Origin: Planctomycetota bacterium
GTDB taxonomy: Bacteria > Planctomycetota > PUPC01 > DSUN01
Direction of reading: 5' to 3'
NCBI GenBank assembly: GCA_016872875.1
Contig: VGYW01000441.1
Location: 1 to 6,828 of the forward strand
DNA length: 6,828 nucleotides
The position numbers were made by a program, and so were the translations under genes. This document shows, in pieces, positions 1 through 5,814 of this stretch. The notes below the pieces were generated by a model. The model was not told where the DNA came from, searched no databases, and saw nothing but the letters and a program-made list of their open reading frames with translations. How positions within the stretch are numbered: position 1 is the stretch's first letter; every line of letters begins with the position of its first letter.

Positions 1-1037
1 CAGGGGTGGGGGAAGCCGTCAATGAAGTTGTAGTGGAGCGCCACCTCGTGGCCGTTGGCCTCGATGTGCGCCTTCTCATCCCGTGAGAGCGCGAAGCGGC
101 CGTTGAGGGGCATGGCGTTGATGTGGTAGGGGAGGCGGCGTGCGGCCATGAAGTCGCTGGCGGCCACGGGGTTGCCGGCCTCGCCCTCGTCGTCGCCGCC
201 GAAGCAGAGGAGCGCGGGGGCGACGCGCCCGTCGCGCGGCGCCACCTGGTGGACCATCGGGACGGGGCGCCGCCCGATCATGTTGGCCAGCAGGAAGTGC
301 AGCGCGTCGGCGTAGGGCACCTCGAGGCTGTTCTGGCCCAGGACGCAGGCGTCGGAGGCGCGATGGTAGCCGTCCCCGTCGTAGTCGGCGTCCACCGGGC
401 GGCCCTGGTGGAGCGCCCACATGGTCTGCGCGACGTTGAAGGCGAAGTAGAAGGCGTGGCCGCGTCCCACGGCGCGGTGCGTGATGGCGGCGTAGGCCGT
501 CCCACGGGCGCGGCTCCCGAGGTCCGGCTCCGCCTCATCGCACAGGTAGAGCCGGGCCAGCCGCTCGCTGCGCGGCGTCCAAACCAAGCGGATAGGCGAG
601 ATGATCACCAGCCGCTGCTCAGGGGCGGCCTCCGCACGGCAGTCCTCGGCCACCGAAGAGCGGCCAAGCTTGAAGTAGCCGTTGATCGAGAAAGGCCCTC
701 TGGCCTGAGGAACGCAGCGGTCGCCTTCGACGCCGAAGAGTTCGTCGAGGCCCTCGGTGGCGAAGGCGATGAGGACGCCGCCCGTGGCCACCCACTCGGC
801 CAGCGCCCGCCCGGCCCTGCGCGGGAGCGCCGAGGCGGAAAGATCGCCCAGGAAGAGCACCCCGGCCTGCCGAAGGGCGCTCGGCTCGCCACACGCCGCG
901 AGCGGCAGGGCCTGCGCGCACACCCCCAGGCGCGACAGGATCTCCTCCACGTAGGCGAACCAGTAGTTCCGCCCTTCGGCCAGTTCGACCCTACGCAAGA
1001 TGGGGTCGAAGGCGTAGCAGACTGACAGAGATGCCAT
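1..1037 (-). CDS. Glutamine-amidotransferase-like plus polysaccharide-deacetylase-like protein, 3' end outside the window
   Basis: The reading frame is open from an ATG at 1037 to the left edge (345 codons, no stop), so the C-terminus is missing. Residues about 55-100 (LFLGDLS then a helix, WVATGGVLIAFATEGL) look like the 'strand, helix, GG-x-L' core of class I glutamine-amidotransferase-like and beta-galactosidase trimerisation domains, without a recognisable catalytic Cys. Residues 218-229 (DYDGDGYHRASD) fit an EF-hand/dockerin-type DxDxDG-x5-D calcium loop. From about residue 275, CFGGDDEGEAG followed by GHEVALHYNF (329-338) resembles motifs 1 and 2 of NodB-type deacetylases. The second metal His expected four residues after H335 is Ile, so metal binding may be altered. 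I infer a role in carbohydrate modification. An AAGGAG (1050-1055, minus strand) lies 12 nt before the ATG; an in-frame GTG at 1061 is a weaker alternative start. The aminotransferase gene lies upstream on the same strand. Family assignment is moderate, function uncertain. Confidence 0.7.
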   Translation of the reverse strand, partial: MASLSVCYAFDPILRRVELAEGRNYWFAYVEEILSRLGVCAQALPLAACGEPSALRQAGVLFLGDLSASALPRRAGRALAEWVATGGVLIAFATEGLDELFGVEGDRCVPQARGPFSINGYFKLGRSSVAEDCRAEAAPEQRLVIISPIRLVWTPRSERLARLYLCDEAEPDLGSRARGTAYAAITHRAVGRGHAFYFAFNVAQTMWALHQGRPVDADYDGDGYHRASDACVLGQNSLEVPYADALHFLLANMIGRRPVPMVHQVAPRDGRVAPALLCFGGDDEGEAGNPVAASDFMAARRLPYHINAMPLNGRFALSRDEKAHIEANGHEVALHYNFIDGFPHP

Positions 1038-1049
1038 GAGCCTGCGTTG

Positions 1050-1055
1050 CTCCTT
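1050..1055 (-). promoter_or_regulatory. Ribosome binding site of the deacetylase-like gene
   Basis: AAGGAG on the minus strand, 12 nt before the ATG at 1037. The spacing is longer than the usual 5-9 nt. The alternative in-frame GTG at 1061 has only a poorly placed GGGA, so ATG is preferred. Confidence 0.45.
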
Positions 1056-1104
1056 GCTCACTCCCACGCTTGACCTTGTCTGCCCTCGCGCGCGAAGGCC
1101 CTAA

Positions 1105-1260
1105 CCTCTCCCCTGGGGAGAGGTCGCCCGCCCTTGGCGGGCGGGTGAGGGTGCCTTTTGACGCCAGGATAGGCCCAAAGCACCCTCACCCCGGCCCTCT
1201 CCCCGAGGGAGAGGGGGAGGAGAGGCGCCCTCACCCCACCCTCTCCCCGAGCGAGAGGGG
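1105..1260. repeat. Cluster of three CCCTCTCC/GGAGAGGG hairpin elements (family A) filling the gap between two minus-strand genes
   Basis: This 241-bp gap (1038-1278) has no gene. Element 1 (1105-1154, plus orientation) has an 8-bp stem with a 3-nt loop (1105-1123), a second 8-bp hairpin CGCCCGCC-CTT-GGCGGGCG (1125-1143), and the tail GTGAGGGTGC (1145-1154). Element 2 (1180-1215, opposite orientation) begins with the exact inverse GCACCCTCAC (1180-1189) and has a perfect 9-bp stem, CCCTCTCCC-CGA-GGGAGAGGG (1195-1215). Element 3 (1228-1260) has the same orientation as element 2 and a 7-bp stem plus one mismatch. Elements 1 and 2 therefore form a head-to-head pair, like a BIME. On the minus strand, elements 2 and 3 each contain four G-runs with 1-3 nt loops (1183-1204 and 1228-1248), a canonical G-quadruplex pattern. 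Element 3 starts 18 nt beyond the aminotransferase stop, so it could act at that mRNA 3' end. No T-tract follows. Confidence 0.85.
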
Positions 1261-1278
1261 AGGAGGGGATGACATGGT

Positions 1279-2391
1279 TCAGCTCAACTCGTCGATCGCG
1301 CCCCGGAGCGCCTCGGCGGCGCGGAGCGCCTTCTGCCAGGGGGCCATCGTGTAGCCCAGCACCATCCGCGGAACCATGTGCTCCGCATTGGGGCAGAGGC
1401 CCTTCGGGTAAGCGCCTTTGGGAAACACCTGGCCGAAGACCGGGTGCTGATAGGCCGCGCGGTTGGTGTAGCCGACGCTGAACGGTGCGCTGTGCTCTCG
1501 CAGGGCTTCGCGGAAGCGCCTGCGGGAGATTCCAAAGCGTTCGCCCTCGAACGTGGCCACCCACAGGTGGTAAGTGCTCTGCGCGCCCTGCGGCGCGCGC
1601 TGCGGGACCAGCCACGGGCAGCCCGCGATGGCGGCGTCCCACAACCGCCCGATCTCGATGAGCTCGCGGCAGGCCCTGCGCGCCTTGGGCAACTGGGCGA
1701 GGCCGATGGCCGCGGTCGGCTCGTTCATCCGGAAGTTGTGGTGGAGGCCGTAGGCTATGGAGTGGAAGGTGGGCGCGCCGGCGTGGAGGCCCAGGGCCGC
1801 GGCGAGACGCTCGCTGTCCGTGACCGCCATCCCGCCGTCGCCGAGCGAGAGCTGCTTGGAGGCCTGGAAGCTGAACGAGCCGATGTCGCCCCACGCCCCC
1901 GCCCGCTTCCCCCGATACGCCGCGAACAGGGCGTGGGCGCAGTCCTCGATCACCAGCAGCCCGTGCTTCCGCGCGATGGGCACGATGCGCTCCATCTCGG
2001 CCGGCAGCCCGCCCACGTGGGTCACGATGAGCGCCTTCGTTCGGCCAGTGATCTTGTCCTCAATCTGGGCGGGGTCCATGTTGAAGGTCGCGGGCTGGCA
2101 GTCCACAAACACCGGCTTGCCGCGTTGGTACATGGCGGCCATCGCGCCGAACACGCACACGGGGTCGCAGAGCACCTCGTCGCCCGGCCCCACGCCGGCG
2201 ACTGCGACCGAGGCGTGGAGGACGGACATGGCGCTGTTCATCGCCACGCCGAACCGCACGCCGTGCGCCCGTGCGAAGGCGCGCTCGAACCGCCCCTGCA
2301 CCTTCCCGCCCGCCAGCACGGAGAGCCGGCCAGACCTGAAGACCCGCCTCAGGTATCGCAACTCCTCCTCGCCATAGTCTCTCACTGGCAT
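1279..2391 (-). CDS. DegT/DnrJ/EryC1/StrS-family PLP-dependent sugar aminotransferase
   Basis: The gene encodes a complete protein of 370 aa, the usual length for this fold-type I family, whose members typically transfer an amino group from Glu or Gln to a keto-sugar or inosose in the cytoplasm. N52-S53-A54 occupies the place of the family's SGTxA phosphate-binding loop. VIEDCAHA supplies the cofactor-ring Asp (D150). SFSFQASKQLSLGDGG (172-187) carries the Schiff-base lysine K179, in the family form SFxxxK...GxGG. HNFRMNEPTAAIGLAQL is the usual late 'N-x-RM...AA-x-G-x-QL' block. All catalytic residues are therefore present and the gene looks functional. The start ATG has GAGGGAG (2401-2407, minus strand) 9 nt upstream. 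The deacetylase-like gene lies downstream on the same strand beyond the family A repeats. The substrate is unknown: amino-sugar or aminocyclitol synthesis, or a regulatory DegT-type role, are all possible. Confidence 0.93.
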   Translation of the reverse strand: MPVRDYGEEELRYLRRVFRSGRLSVLAGGKVQGRFERAFARAHGVRFGVAMNSAMSVLHASVAVAGVGPGDEVLCDPVCVFGAMAAMYQRGKPVFVDCQPATFNMDPAQIEDKITGRTKALIVTHVGGLPAEMERIVPIARKHGLLVIEDCAHALFAAYRGKRAGAWGDIGSFSFQASKQLSLGDGGMAVTDSERLAAALGLHAGAPTFHSIAYGLHHNFRMNEPTAAIGLAQLPKARRACRELIEIGRLWDAAIAGCPWLVPQRAPQGAQSTYHLWVATFEGERFGISRRRFREALREHSAPFSVGYTNRAAYQHPVFGQVFPKGAYPKGLCPNAEHMVPRMVLGYTMAPWQKALRAAEALRGAIDELS

Positions 2392-2415
2392 CGCTTGAGT
2401 CTCCCTCTGAGGTTC

Positions 2416-2468
2416 GTAGTGCGGGCTTCAGCCCGTCCCCCCAAGGGACGGCCTGAAGGCCGCACTAC
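2416..2468. repeat. REP-like inverted pair (family B, GTAG-foot hairpins)
   Basis: Two 24-bp arms (2416-2439 and 2445-2468) in inverted orientation are separated by CCCAA. They match at 22 of 24 positions. Each arm begins with GTAGTG (read inward) and then folds as a small hairpin with loop TTCA: CGGGC-TTCA-GCCCG in the left arm and CGGCC-TTCA-GGCCG in the right arm. The two mismatches between arms are the two partners of one base pair in that small hairpin, so each arm's hairpin stays perfect. The layout (GTAG foot plus hairpin, paired head to head) matches REP/BIME elements. It sits in the divergent gap, 25 nt upstream of the aminotransferase start. Confidence 0.85.
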
Positions 2469-2527
2469 AAACGGGTGCCAGCCTTAGCCGCCCGAACACG
2501 CCGGCTACGTTATCAGGAGTGCGGCCC

Positions 2528-2546
2528 CTTGTCAACGGTTGACCAG
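2528..2546. promoter_or_regulatory. Possible operator palindrome overlapping a -35 box
   Basis: The core GTCAAC-G-GTTGAC (2531-2543) is a perfect 6-bp inverted repeat around one base. It extends to 9-bp half-sites with a single mismatch. Its right half overlaps the proposed -35 hexamer at 2539-2544, the place where a repressor would block RNA polymerase. No regulator gene is visible in the window, so the binding protein is unknown and the site is a hypothesis. Confidence 0.3.
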
Positions 2547-2567
2547 TCTCCCGTCGCGTGCTTTGAT
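2539..2567 (+). promoter_or_regulatory. Possible sigma70-type promoter for the dehydrogenase/transporter genes
   Basis: TTGACC (2539-2544, 5 of 6 to TTGACA) is followed after 17 bp by TTTGAT (2562-2567, 4 of 6 to TATAAT), about 40 bp upstream of the GTG start. It is the best-matching pair I found by eye in the divergent gap. The -10 is weak, so confidence is low. Confidence 0.3.
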
Positions 2568-2592
2568 ATGGGGTCAGCCAGCACACCTGTGA

Positions 2593-2600
2593 GGAAGGAG
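2593..2600 (+). promoter_or_regulatory. Ribosome binding site that fixes the dehydrogenase start at GTG 2607
   Basis: GGAAGGAG lies 6 nt before the GTG at 2607. In-frame ATG codons upstream (2475 and 2568) lack such a site and would add residues outside the family's normal N-terminus, so GTG is chosen. Confidence 0.8.
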
Positions 2601-2606
2601 AACCGC

Positions 2607-3746
2607 GTGAAGGCCGCAGTGGTGGAAGGGCCGAACCGACTCGTCGTGAGAGACATTCCTGAGCCTGAGGCCGGCGAGTATCAGGCCCTGTGCGAGCTGC
2701 TCTACGGGGCGACGTGCTCGGGCACGGATTCGCACATTCTCGATGGCACGTTCCCCTGGATCTCGCCCTATCCCACCGTGCCCGGCCACGAGAGCGTGGG
2801 GCGGGTGGTTGAGCTTGGGCCGAAGGTGCGCTACCTGAAGAAGGGCGACCTCATCGCCCGCGTGGGCACGCCCGCCGTGCCAGGCTACAGCGTCACCTGG
2901 GGCGGCTTCGCCGAGCTGGGCGTCGCCACGGACTTCCGGGCGGCGCAGGAGGACGGCTTGCCCGCCTCGGTCTGGGGCGGCTGCCGCGTTCAGCGCCCCC
3001 TCCCGCCAGGCACCGACCCCGCGGCCGCCACGATGTTCATCACCTGGCGCGAGACGCTGAGCTATTCGAACCGCATCGGCATCAGCTCCCCCACTGTGGG
3101 CGGGACGTCCCCGTCCCGCGAGCAGATTGTGGGCGGGACGTCCCCGTCCCGCGAAGACACGCGGCGTGGGGACACGCCGCCCACAAAGAGCGTGCTGGTG
3201 ATCGGCTCAGGCGGGAACGCGCTGGCCTACATCGCCCACGCCGCCAACGCCGGCCCTGGCCCGAGCGAAGTCGAGGGCTGCGCCCTCCGAGTGATGATCG
3301 GCTCGCCCGTCCGCGAGGCCGTCGCACACAAGGCCGGGGCGACCCACTTCCTCGACTACAAGGCGGCAGGCGCGAAGGAGGCCGCGGCGAAGCTCTGCCC
3401 CGATGGCTTCGACATCGCGATTGACGCCGTGGGCAAGGTGGGGCTGGCCAACCTGGCCCTCGCGCTCCTCAAGCGCGGCGGAACCATCGGCATCTACGGC
3501 ATTGACGACTACGGCAAGGCGACGCTGAACCCCGACGCCGCCCGCGGCTCCTTCGCCGTCTACCGCGACTACCTCGATGAGGCCGAGGCCCACGACCAGG
3601 TGGTTGCGCTCTATCAGGCGGGGAAGCTCGACCCGACGCTTTGGCTCGACCTCGCCCATCCTTTCGAGCTCGATCACATCGCGGAGGCCTTCCAGGCGAT
3701 TCGCTCCCGCAAGGCCGTCAAGGCCCTCGTGCGCCTGAAGGCATGA
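2607..3746 (+). CDS. Zinc-binding medium-chain dehydrogenase (alcohol/threonine/sorbitol dehydrogenase-like) carrying in-frame repeat inserts
   Basis: The 379-aa protein should oxidise or reduce an alcohol/carbonyl substrate with NAD(P) in the cytoplasm. It starts MKAAVVEGP, typical of the family. The GroES-like domain supplies zinc-site residues C37 (ATCSGTD) and H61-E62 (VPGHE). The four-Cys structural-zinc lobe is absent. The Rossmann domain opens with SVLVIGSGGNALA (195-207, GxGGxxA) and contains DIAIDAVGKVG further on. Residues about 163-193 are unlike the family: they are the translation of a palindromic repeat (VGGTSPSRE twice, then DTRRGDTPPT), placed just before the first Rossmann strand. 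Residues about 217-227 (PGPSEVEGCAL) form a second insert-like stretch before the second strand. Both keep the frame open, so the protein may still fold with longer surface loops. The transporter genes follow after 105 nt. The substrate cannot be read from the sequence. Confidence 0.9.
   Translation: MKAAVVEGPNRLVVRDIPEPEAGEYQALCELLYGATCSGTDSHILDGTFPWISPYPTVPGHESVGRVVELGPKVRYLKKGDLIARVGTPAVPGYSVTWGGFAELGVATDFRAAQEDGLPASVWGGCRVQRPLPPGTDPAAATMFITWRETLSYSNRIGISSPTVGGTSPSREQIVGGTSPSREDTRRGDTPPTKSVLVIGSGGNALAYIAHAANAGPGPSEVEGCALRVMIGSPVREAVAHKAGATHFLDYKAAGAKEAAAKLCPDGFDIAIDAVGKVGLANLALALLKRGGTIGIYGIDDYGKATLNPDAARGSFAVYRDYLDEAEAHDQVVALYQAGKLDPTLWLDLAHPFELDHIAEAFQAIRSRKAVKALVRLKA
3095..3185. repeat. 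Composite palindromic repeat (family C) inserted in frame within the dehydrogenase gene
   Basis: Three copies of one design are present: foot TGTGG, an 8-bp perfect stem and a TCCC loop. Copies 1 (3095-3119) and 2 (3128-3152) are identical direct repeats with stem GCGGGACG-TCCC-CGTCCCGC, spaced by a 33-bp period (11 codons). Copy 3 (3161-3185) is inverted, with stem GCGGCGTG-TCCC-CACGCCGC when read in the same sense. Eight-nt spacers separate the copies. Copy 3 differs from copies 1 and 2 at three adjacent stem positions, and all three changes are compensated on the other side. The core is 91 bp, so two more bases (31 codons in all) are needed to keep the frame. The encoded peptide is rich in Gly, Ser, Thr, Pro and Arg. 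Confidence 0.88.
3255..3287. repeat. Short second repeat-like insert (family D) in the dehydrogenase gene
   Basis: This 33-nt stretch encodes PGPSEVEGCAL between the first Rossmann helix and the second strand, where related enzymes usually pass directly from 'AGA' to 'RVI'. It contains GAGCGAAGTCGAGG, a motif I associate with dispersed repeats in several bacterial groups (from memory). It ends with a perfect hairpin, GAGGGC-TGC-GCCCTC (3273-3287). The length of 11 codons is frame-neutral. Assignment as a mobile repeat is tentative, since only one copy is in the window. Confidence 0.45.
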
Positions 3747-3752
3747 TTGCCA

Positions 3753-3821
3753 TCGTCCTCGTCCTCGTCCTCGATCTTCCCTCCGTGGGGGGAGAGGAGT
3801 CGAGGACGAGGACGAGGACGA
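3753..3821. repeat. 22-bp perfect inverted repeat with GTCCTC runs (family E) between dehydrogenase and transporter
   Basis: The arms at 3753-3774 and 3800-3821 are perfectly complementary and consist mostly of the 6-bp period GTCCTC (or GAGGAC). A 25-nt centre separates them. The element begins 6 nt after the dehydrogenase stop and ends 18 nt before the transporter Shine-Dalgarno. In mRNA it would form a very stable hairpin between the two genes. No T-tract follows, so it is not a textbook intrinsic terminator. It could stabilise the upstream message or reduce read-through. Confidence 0.85.
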
Positions 3822-3839
3822 GGGACGAGGACAATTGAA

Positions 3840-3845
3840 GAGGAG
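3840..3845 (+). promoter_or_regulatory. Ribosome binding site that fixes the transporter start at ATG 3852
   Basis: GAGGAG lies 6 nt before the ATG at 3852. The frame is open back to an ATG at 3747, but that would translate repeat E into Ser and Arg-Gly runs and bury the signal peptide, so the 3852 start is chosen. Confidence 0.8.
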
Positions 3846-3851
3846 ACCGAC

Positions 3852-5810
3852 ATGAGCCGAGCTATCGTGGCACTGGGCGTGGCTGCGTTCCTGGCGGGCA
3901 TGCCCTGCCGCTCTGGCGCGCTCGCGGAAGAGGCCAGGGACATGCTGGACGAGGTGCTGGCGGCCGGGAAGCTGGTGGTGGCGGTGGACGCCAACTACTA
4001 TCCGCAGAGCTTCATCGGCAAGGGCGGAGAGTTGGACGGCTTCGACGTGGACGTGGCCCGCGAGGTCGCCCGCCGCCTGGGAGTCAAGGTCAGCTTCGCC
4101 ACCCCCGACTGGGAGGCCATCGTGGGCGGGCGGTGGGCACGCCGCTTCGACCTCAGCATCGGCTCCATGGCCCCCACCGCGGAGCGCGAGAAGGTCCTCT
4201 GGTTCACCATCCCCTACTACTTCTGCTCGGCTTCCTTTGTGGCCCATCGGGACAACACGACGATTCGCGAGCCGGCCGACCTCGCGGCCAAGAGCGTGGG
4301 GCTGTGCAAGGGCGCCACCTACCAGCGCTACCTCGAGGCCAACCTGGACATCCGCGGCGGCGGACGCACCTTCTACGCCCCGCCGAAGGGGGCCGCCATC
4401 AAAGGCTACAACAGCGACAGCGACGCGCTCCAGGAGCTTCGGCTGGGCGACGGCGTGCGGCTCGACGCCGCGTTGATGGCGAAGCCGATGATCGAGCGGG
4501 AGATACGCGACGGCGCGCCCTTCAAGATCGTGCTCGACCCGCCCTTCTACGAGGCGCTGGCGTTCGCGCTCGACCGGGCGCGCGGCCCTTCGGCACGGAT
4601 GCTCGCGCGGCTCGACGAGCTCATCGGGGCGATGCACAAGGACGGCACGCTGCGCGCGCTGTCGCGGAAGTGGTTCGAGAGCGACCCCACGGTCGCGCCG
4701 CGGCCCAGGGCGCCCGTGCTCTGGCTGCGGCCGCTCGGGCCGTTCCTGGCCGCGCTCATGCTCCTCACCGGCGGCGCCGGCGTGCTCTGCCTCGGCGCGC
4801 TCCGCCGGCGCAGGGCCTGGGCGCGGCGGCCGCTCACCCTCGCGGCCTTTCTCCTCGTCCCGCTGGCGGCCGGCGTCCTGCCCCTTGTGGAGGGCCTCAC
4901 CGCCAAGTACACGTGGGACGAACGGCTCTGGCTCGGCCTGCCGCTGCTGGCGCTCGCGGCCTGGCACTGGGGGGTCGCCTGGGCGCTCACCAGGCCCTCC
5001 GCGCTCGCCGCGCCTGAGGGCGCCGCGGAGCTCCCGCTCGCCGAGCGCATCATGGCCGCCCGCCGCGATGCCCGCGCCCGCTTCGGCCTCCTCACCGCCG
5101 CCGTCTGCCTCGCCATCCTCATCGCCCTCTATGGCGTGCTGCGCGTCTTCGAGCTCGACGTCTCCTTCGTCTCGGAGTGGTTCCCCTTCGTCATGGGCGG
5201 GGCGGGCCTCACGCTCCTCGTCTCCGCGCTCTCCATCGCCCTTGCGAGCCTGCTGGCCCTGGCGGGCGCGCTCGGCCGCCTCTCGAAGAACCCGACCGCC
5301 TACGGCGTGTCGAGCTTCTACGTCTCGCTCTTCCGCGGCACGCCGCTCATCCTCCAGATTTACATCTGCTACTTCGCCCTGCCCCAGCTCGGCGTCATCC
5401 TGCCCGCGGTGGTCGCCGGCGTGCTCGCGCTGGGGGCCAACTACGGGGCGTACATGACCGAAATCTTCCGGGCAGGCGTCGAGGCCGTGGGGAAGGGGCA
5501 GACCGAGGCCGCCCACGCCCTGGGCATGACGCGGCCGCAAACCCTCCGCCGCATCGTCCTCCCACAGGCATTCCGCATCGTCATTCCCGCGGTCGGAAAC
5601 GAGTTCGTCGCCATGCTCAAGGACTCCGCCCTCGTGGGTGCGATGGGCGTCCACGACCTCATGTGGCGGGCGCAGACCGTGGGCCGCCAGAACTGCAAGA
5701 GCCTCGAAACCCTCCTCATCGCGGGGGCGTTCTATTGGCTCCTGACCATCCTCTTCCAGCGTGCCCAGGGCCGCCTCGAGGCCCGCATGGCCCAGGGCGA
5801 AAGGAGATAG
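3852..5810 (+). CDS. Polar amino-acid-type ABC importer: binding protein fused to permease
   Basis: The 652-aa protein joins two normally separate parts. Residues 1-25 form a signal peptide (hydrophobic core, ALA before E26). Residues about 30-278 are a family 3 solute-binding domain: [15 protein letters not shown], then SMAPTAERE with the carboxylate-binding Arg R112, FTIPYY and [14 protein letters not shown]. Residues about 295-317, 328-349 and 359-380 are three hydrophobic segments not needed by a standard permease, followed by one at 411-433. The HisM/GlnP-type permease domain spans about 445-645, with FRGTPLILQ (494-502) and the ATPase-coupling loop EAAHALG...LP (552-571). Fused systems such as Lactococcus GlnP are known precedents. 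The Asp that binds the ligand amino group in HisJ/LAO (DAAxxD) is Ala here (A210), so the ligand may not be an ordinary alpha-amino acid. The ATPase gene follows after 4 nt. Function class is sure, substrate unknown. Confidence 0.93.
   Translation: MSRAIVALGVAAFLAGMPCRSGALAEEARDMLDEVLAAGKLVVAVDANYYPQSFIGKGGELDGFDVDVAREVARRLGVKVSFATPDWEAIVGGRWARRFDLSIGSMAPTAEREKVLWFTIPYYFCSASFVAHRDNTTIREPADLAAKSVGLCKGATYQRYLEANLDIRGGGRTFYAPPKGAAIKGYNSDSDALQELRLGDGVRLDAALMAKPMIEREIRDGAPFKIVLDPPFYEALAFALDRARGPSARMLARLDELIGAMHKDGTLRALSRKWFESDPTVAPRPRAPVLWLRPLGPFLAALMLLTGGAGVLCLGALRRRRAWARRPLTLAAFLLVPLAAGVLPLVEGLTAKYTWDERLWLGLPLLALAAWHWGVAWALTRPSALAAPEGAAELPLAERIMAARRDARARFGLLTAAVCLAILIALYGVLRVFELDVSFVSEWFPFVMGGAGLTLLVSALSIALASLLALAGALGRLSKNPTAYGVSSFYVSLFRGTPLILQIYICYFALPQLGVILPAVVAGVLALGANYGAYMTEIFRAGVEAVGKGQTEAAHALGMTRPQTLRRIVLPQAFRIVIPAVGNEFVAMLKDSALVGAMGVHDLMWRAQTVGRQNCKSLETLLIAGAFYWLLTILFQRAQGRLEARMAQGERR
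5801..5806 (+). promoter_or_regulatory. Ribosome binding site of the ATPase gene, within the end of the permease gene
   Basis: AAGGAG lies just before the permease stop codon (5808-5810) and 8 nt ahead of the ATG at 5815. The ribosome finishing the permease would be placed to start the ATPase, which indicates translational coupling. Confidence 0.75.
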
Positions 5811-5814
5811 CCAG

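Noticed and set aside
123..1025. 300-codon open frame on the plus strand
   Set aside because: It is antisense to the deacetylase-like gene, whose frame gives recognisable motifs; no domain or ribosome binding site supports the plus-strand frame.
1378..2487. 369-codon open frame on the plus strand
   Set aside because: It is antisense to the aminotransferase gene, which has all catalytic motifs; the translation is low-complexity and unlike any family.
2475..2606. 44-codon N-terminal extension of the dehydrogenase
   Set aside because: It covers the proposed promoter and operator, and the GTG at 2607 has a strong Shine-Dalgarno and the normal family start.
3093..3185. Frameshift or pseudogene in the dehydrogenase
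   Set aside because: The frame is continuous through the insert, and family motifs on both sides are in the same frame; there is no stop codon.
3753..3821. Intrinsic transcription terminator
   Set aside because: The hairpin is strong but no T-tract follows on either side; it is kept as a repeat with a possible RNA role.
3747..3851. 35-codon N-terminal extension of the transporter
   Set aside because: It is a translation of repeat E (Ser run, Arg-Gly run) and would bury the signal peptide.
3897..3911. Lipobox for a lipid-anchored binding domain (Cys19 of the transporter)
   Set aside because: The residues before the Cys are G-M-P, which do not fit the [LVI][ASTVI][GAS]C pattern, and a better signal-peptidase I site (ALA before E26) follows.
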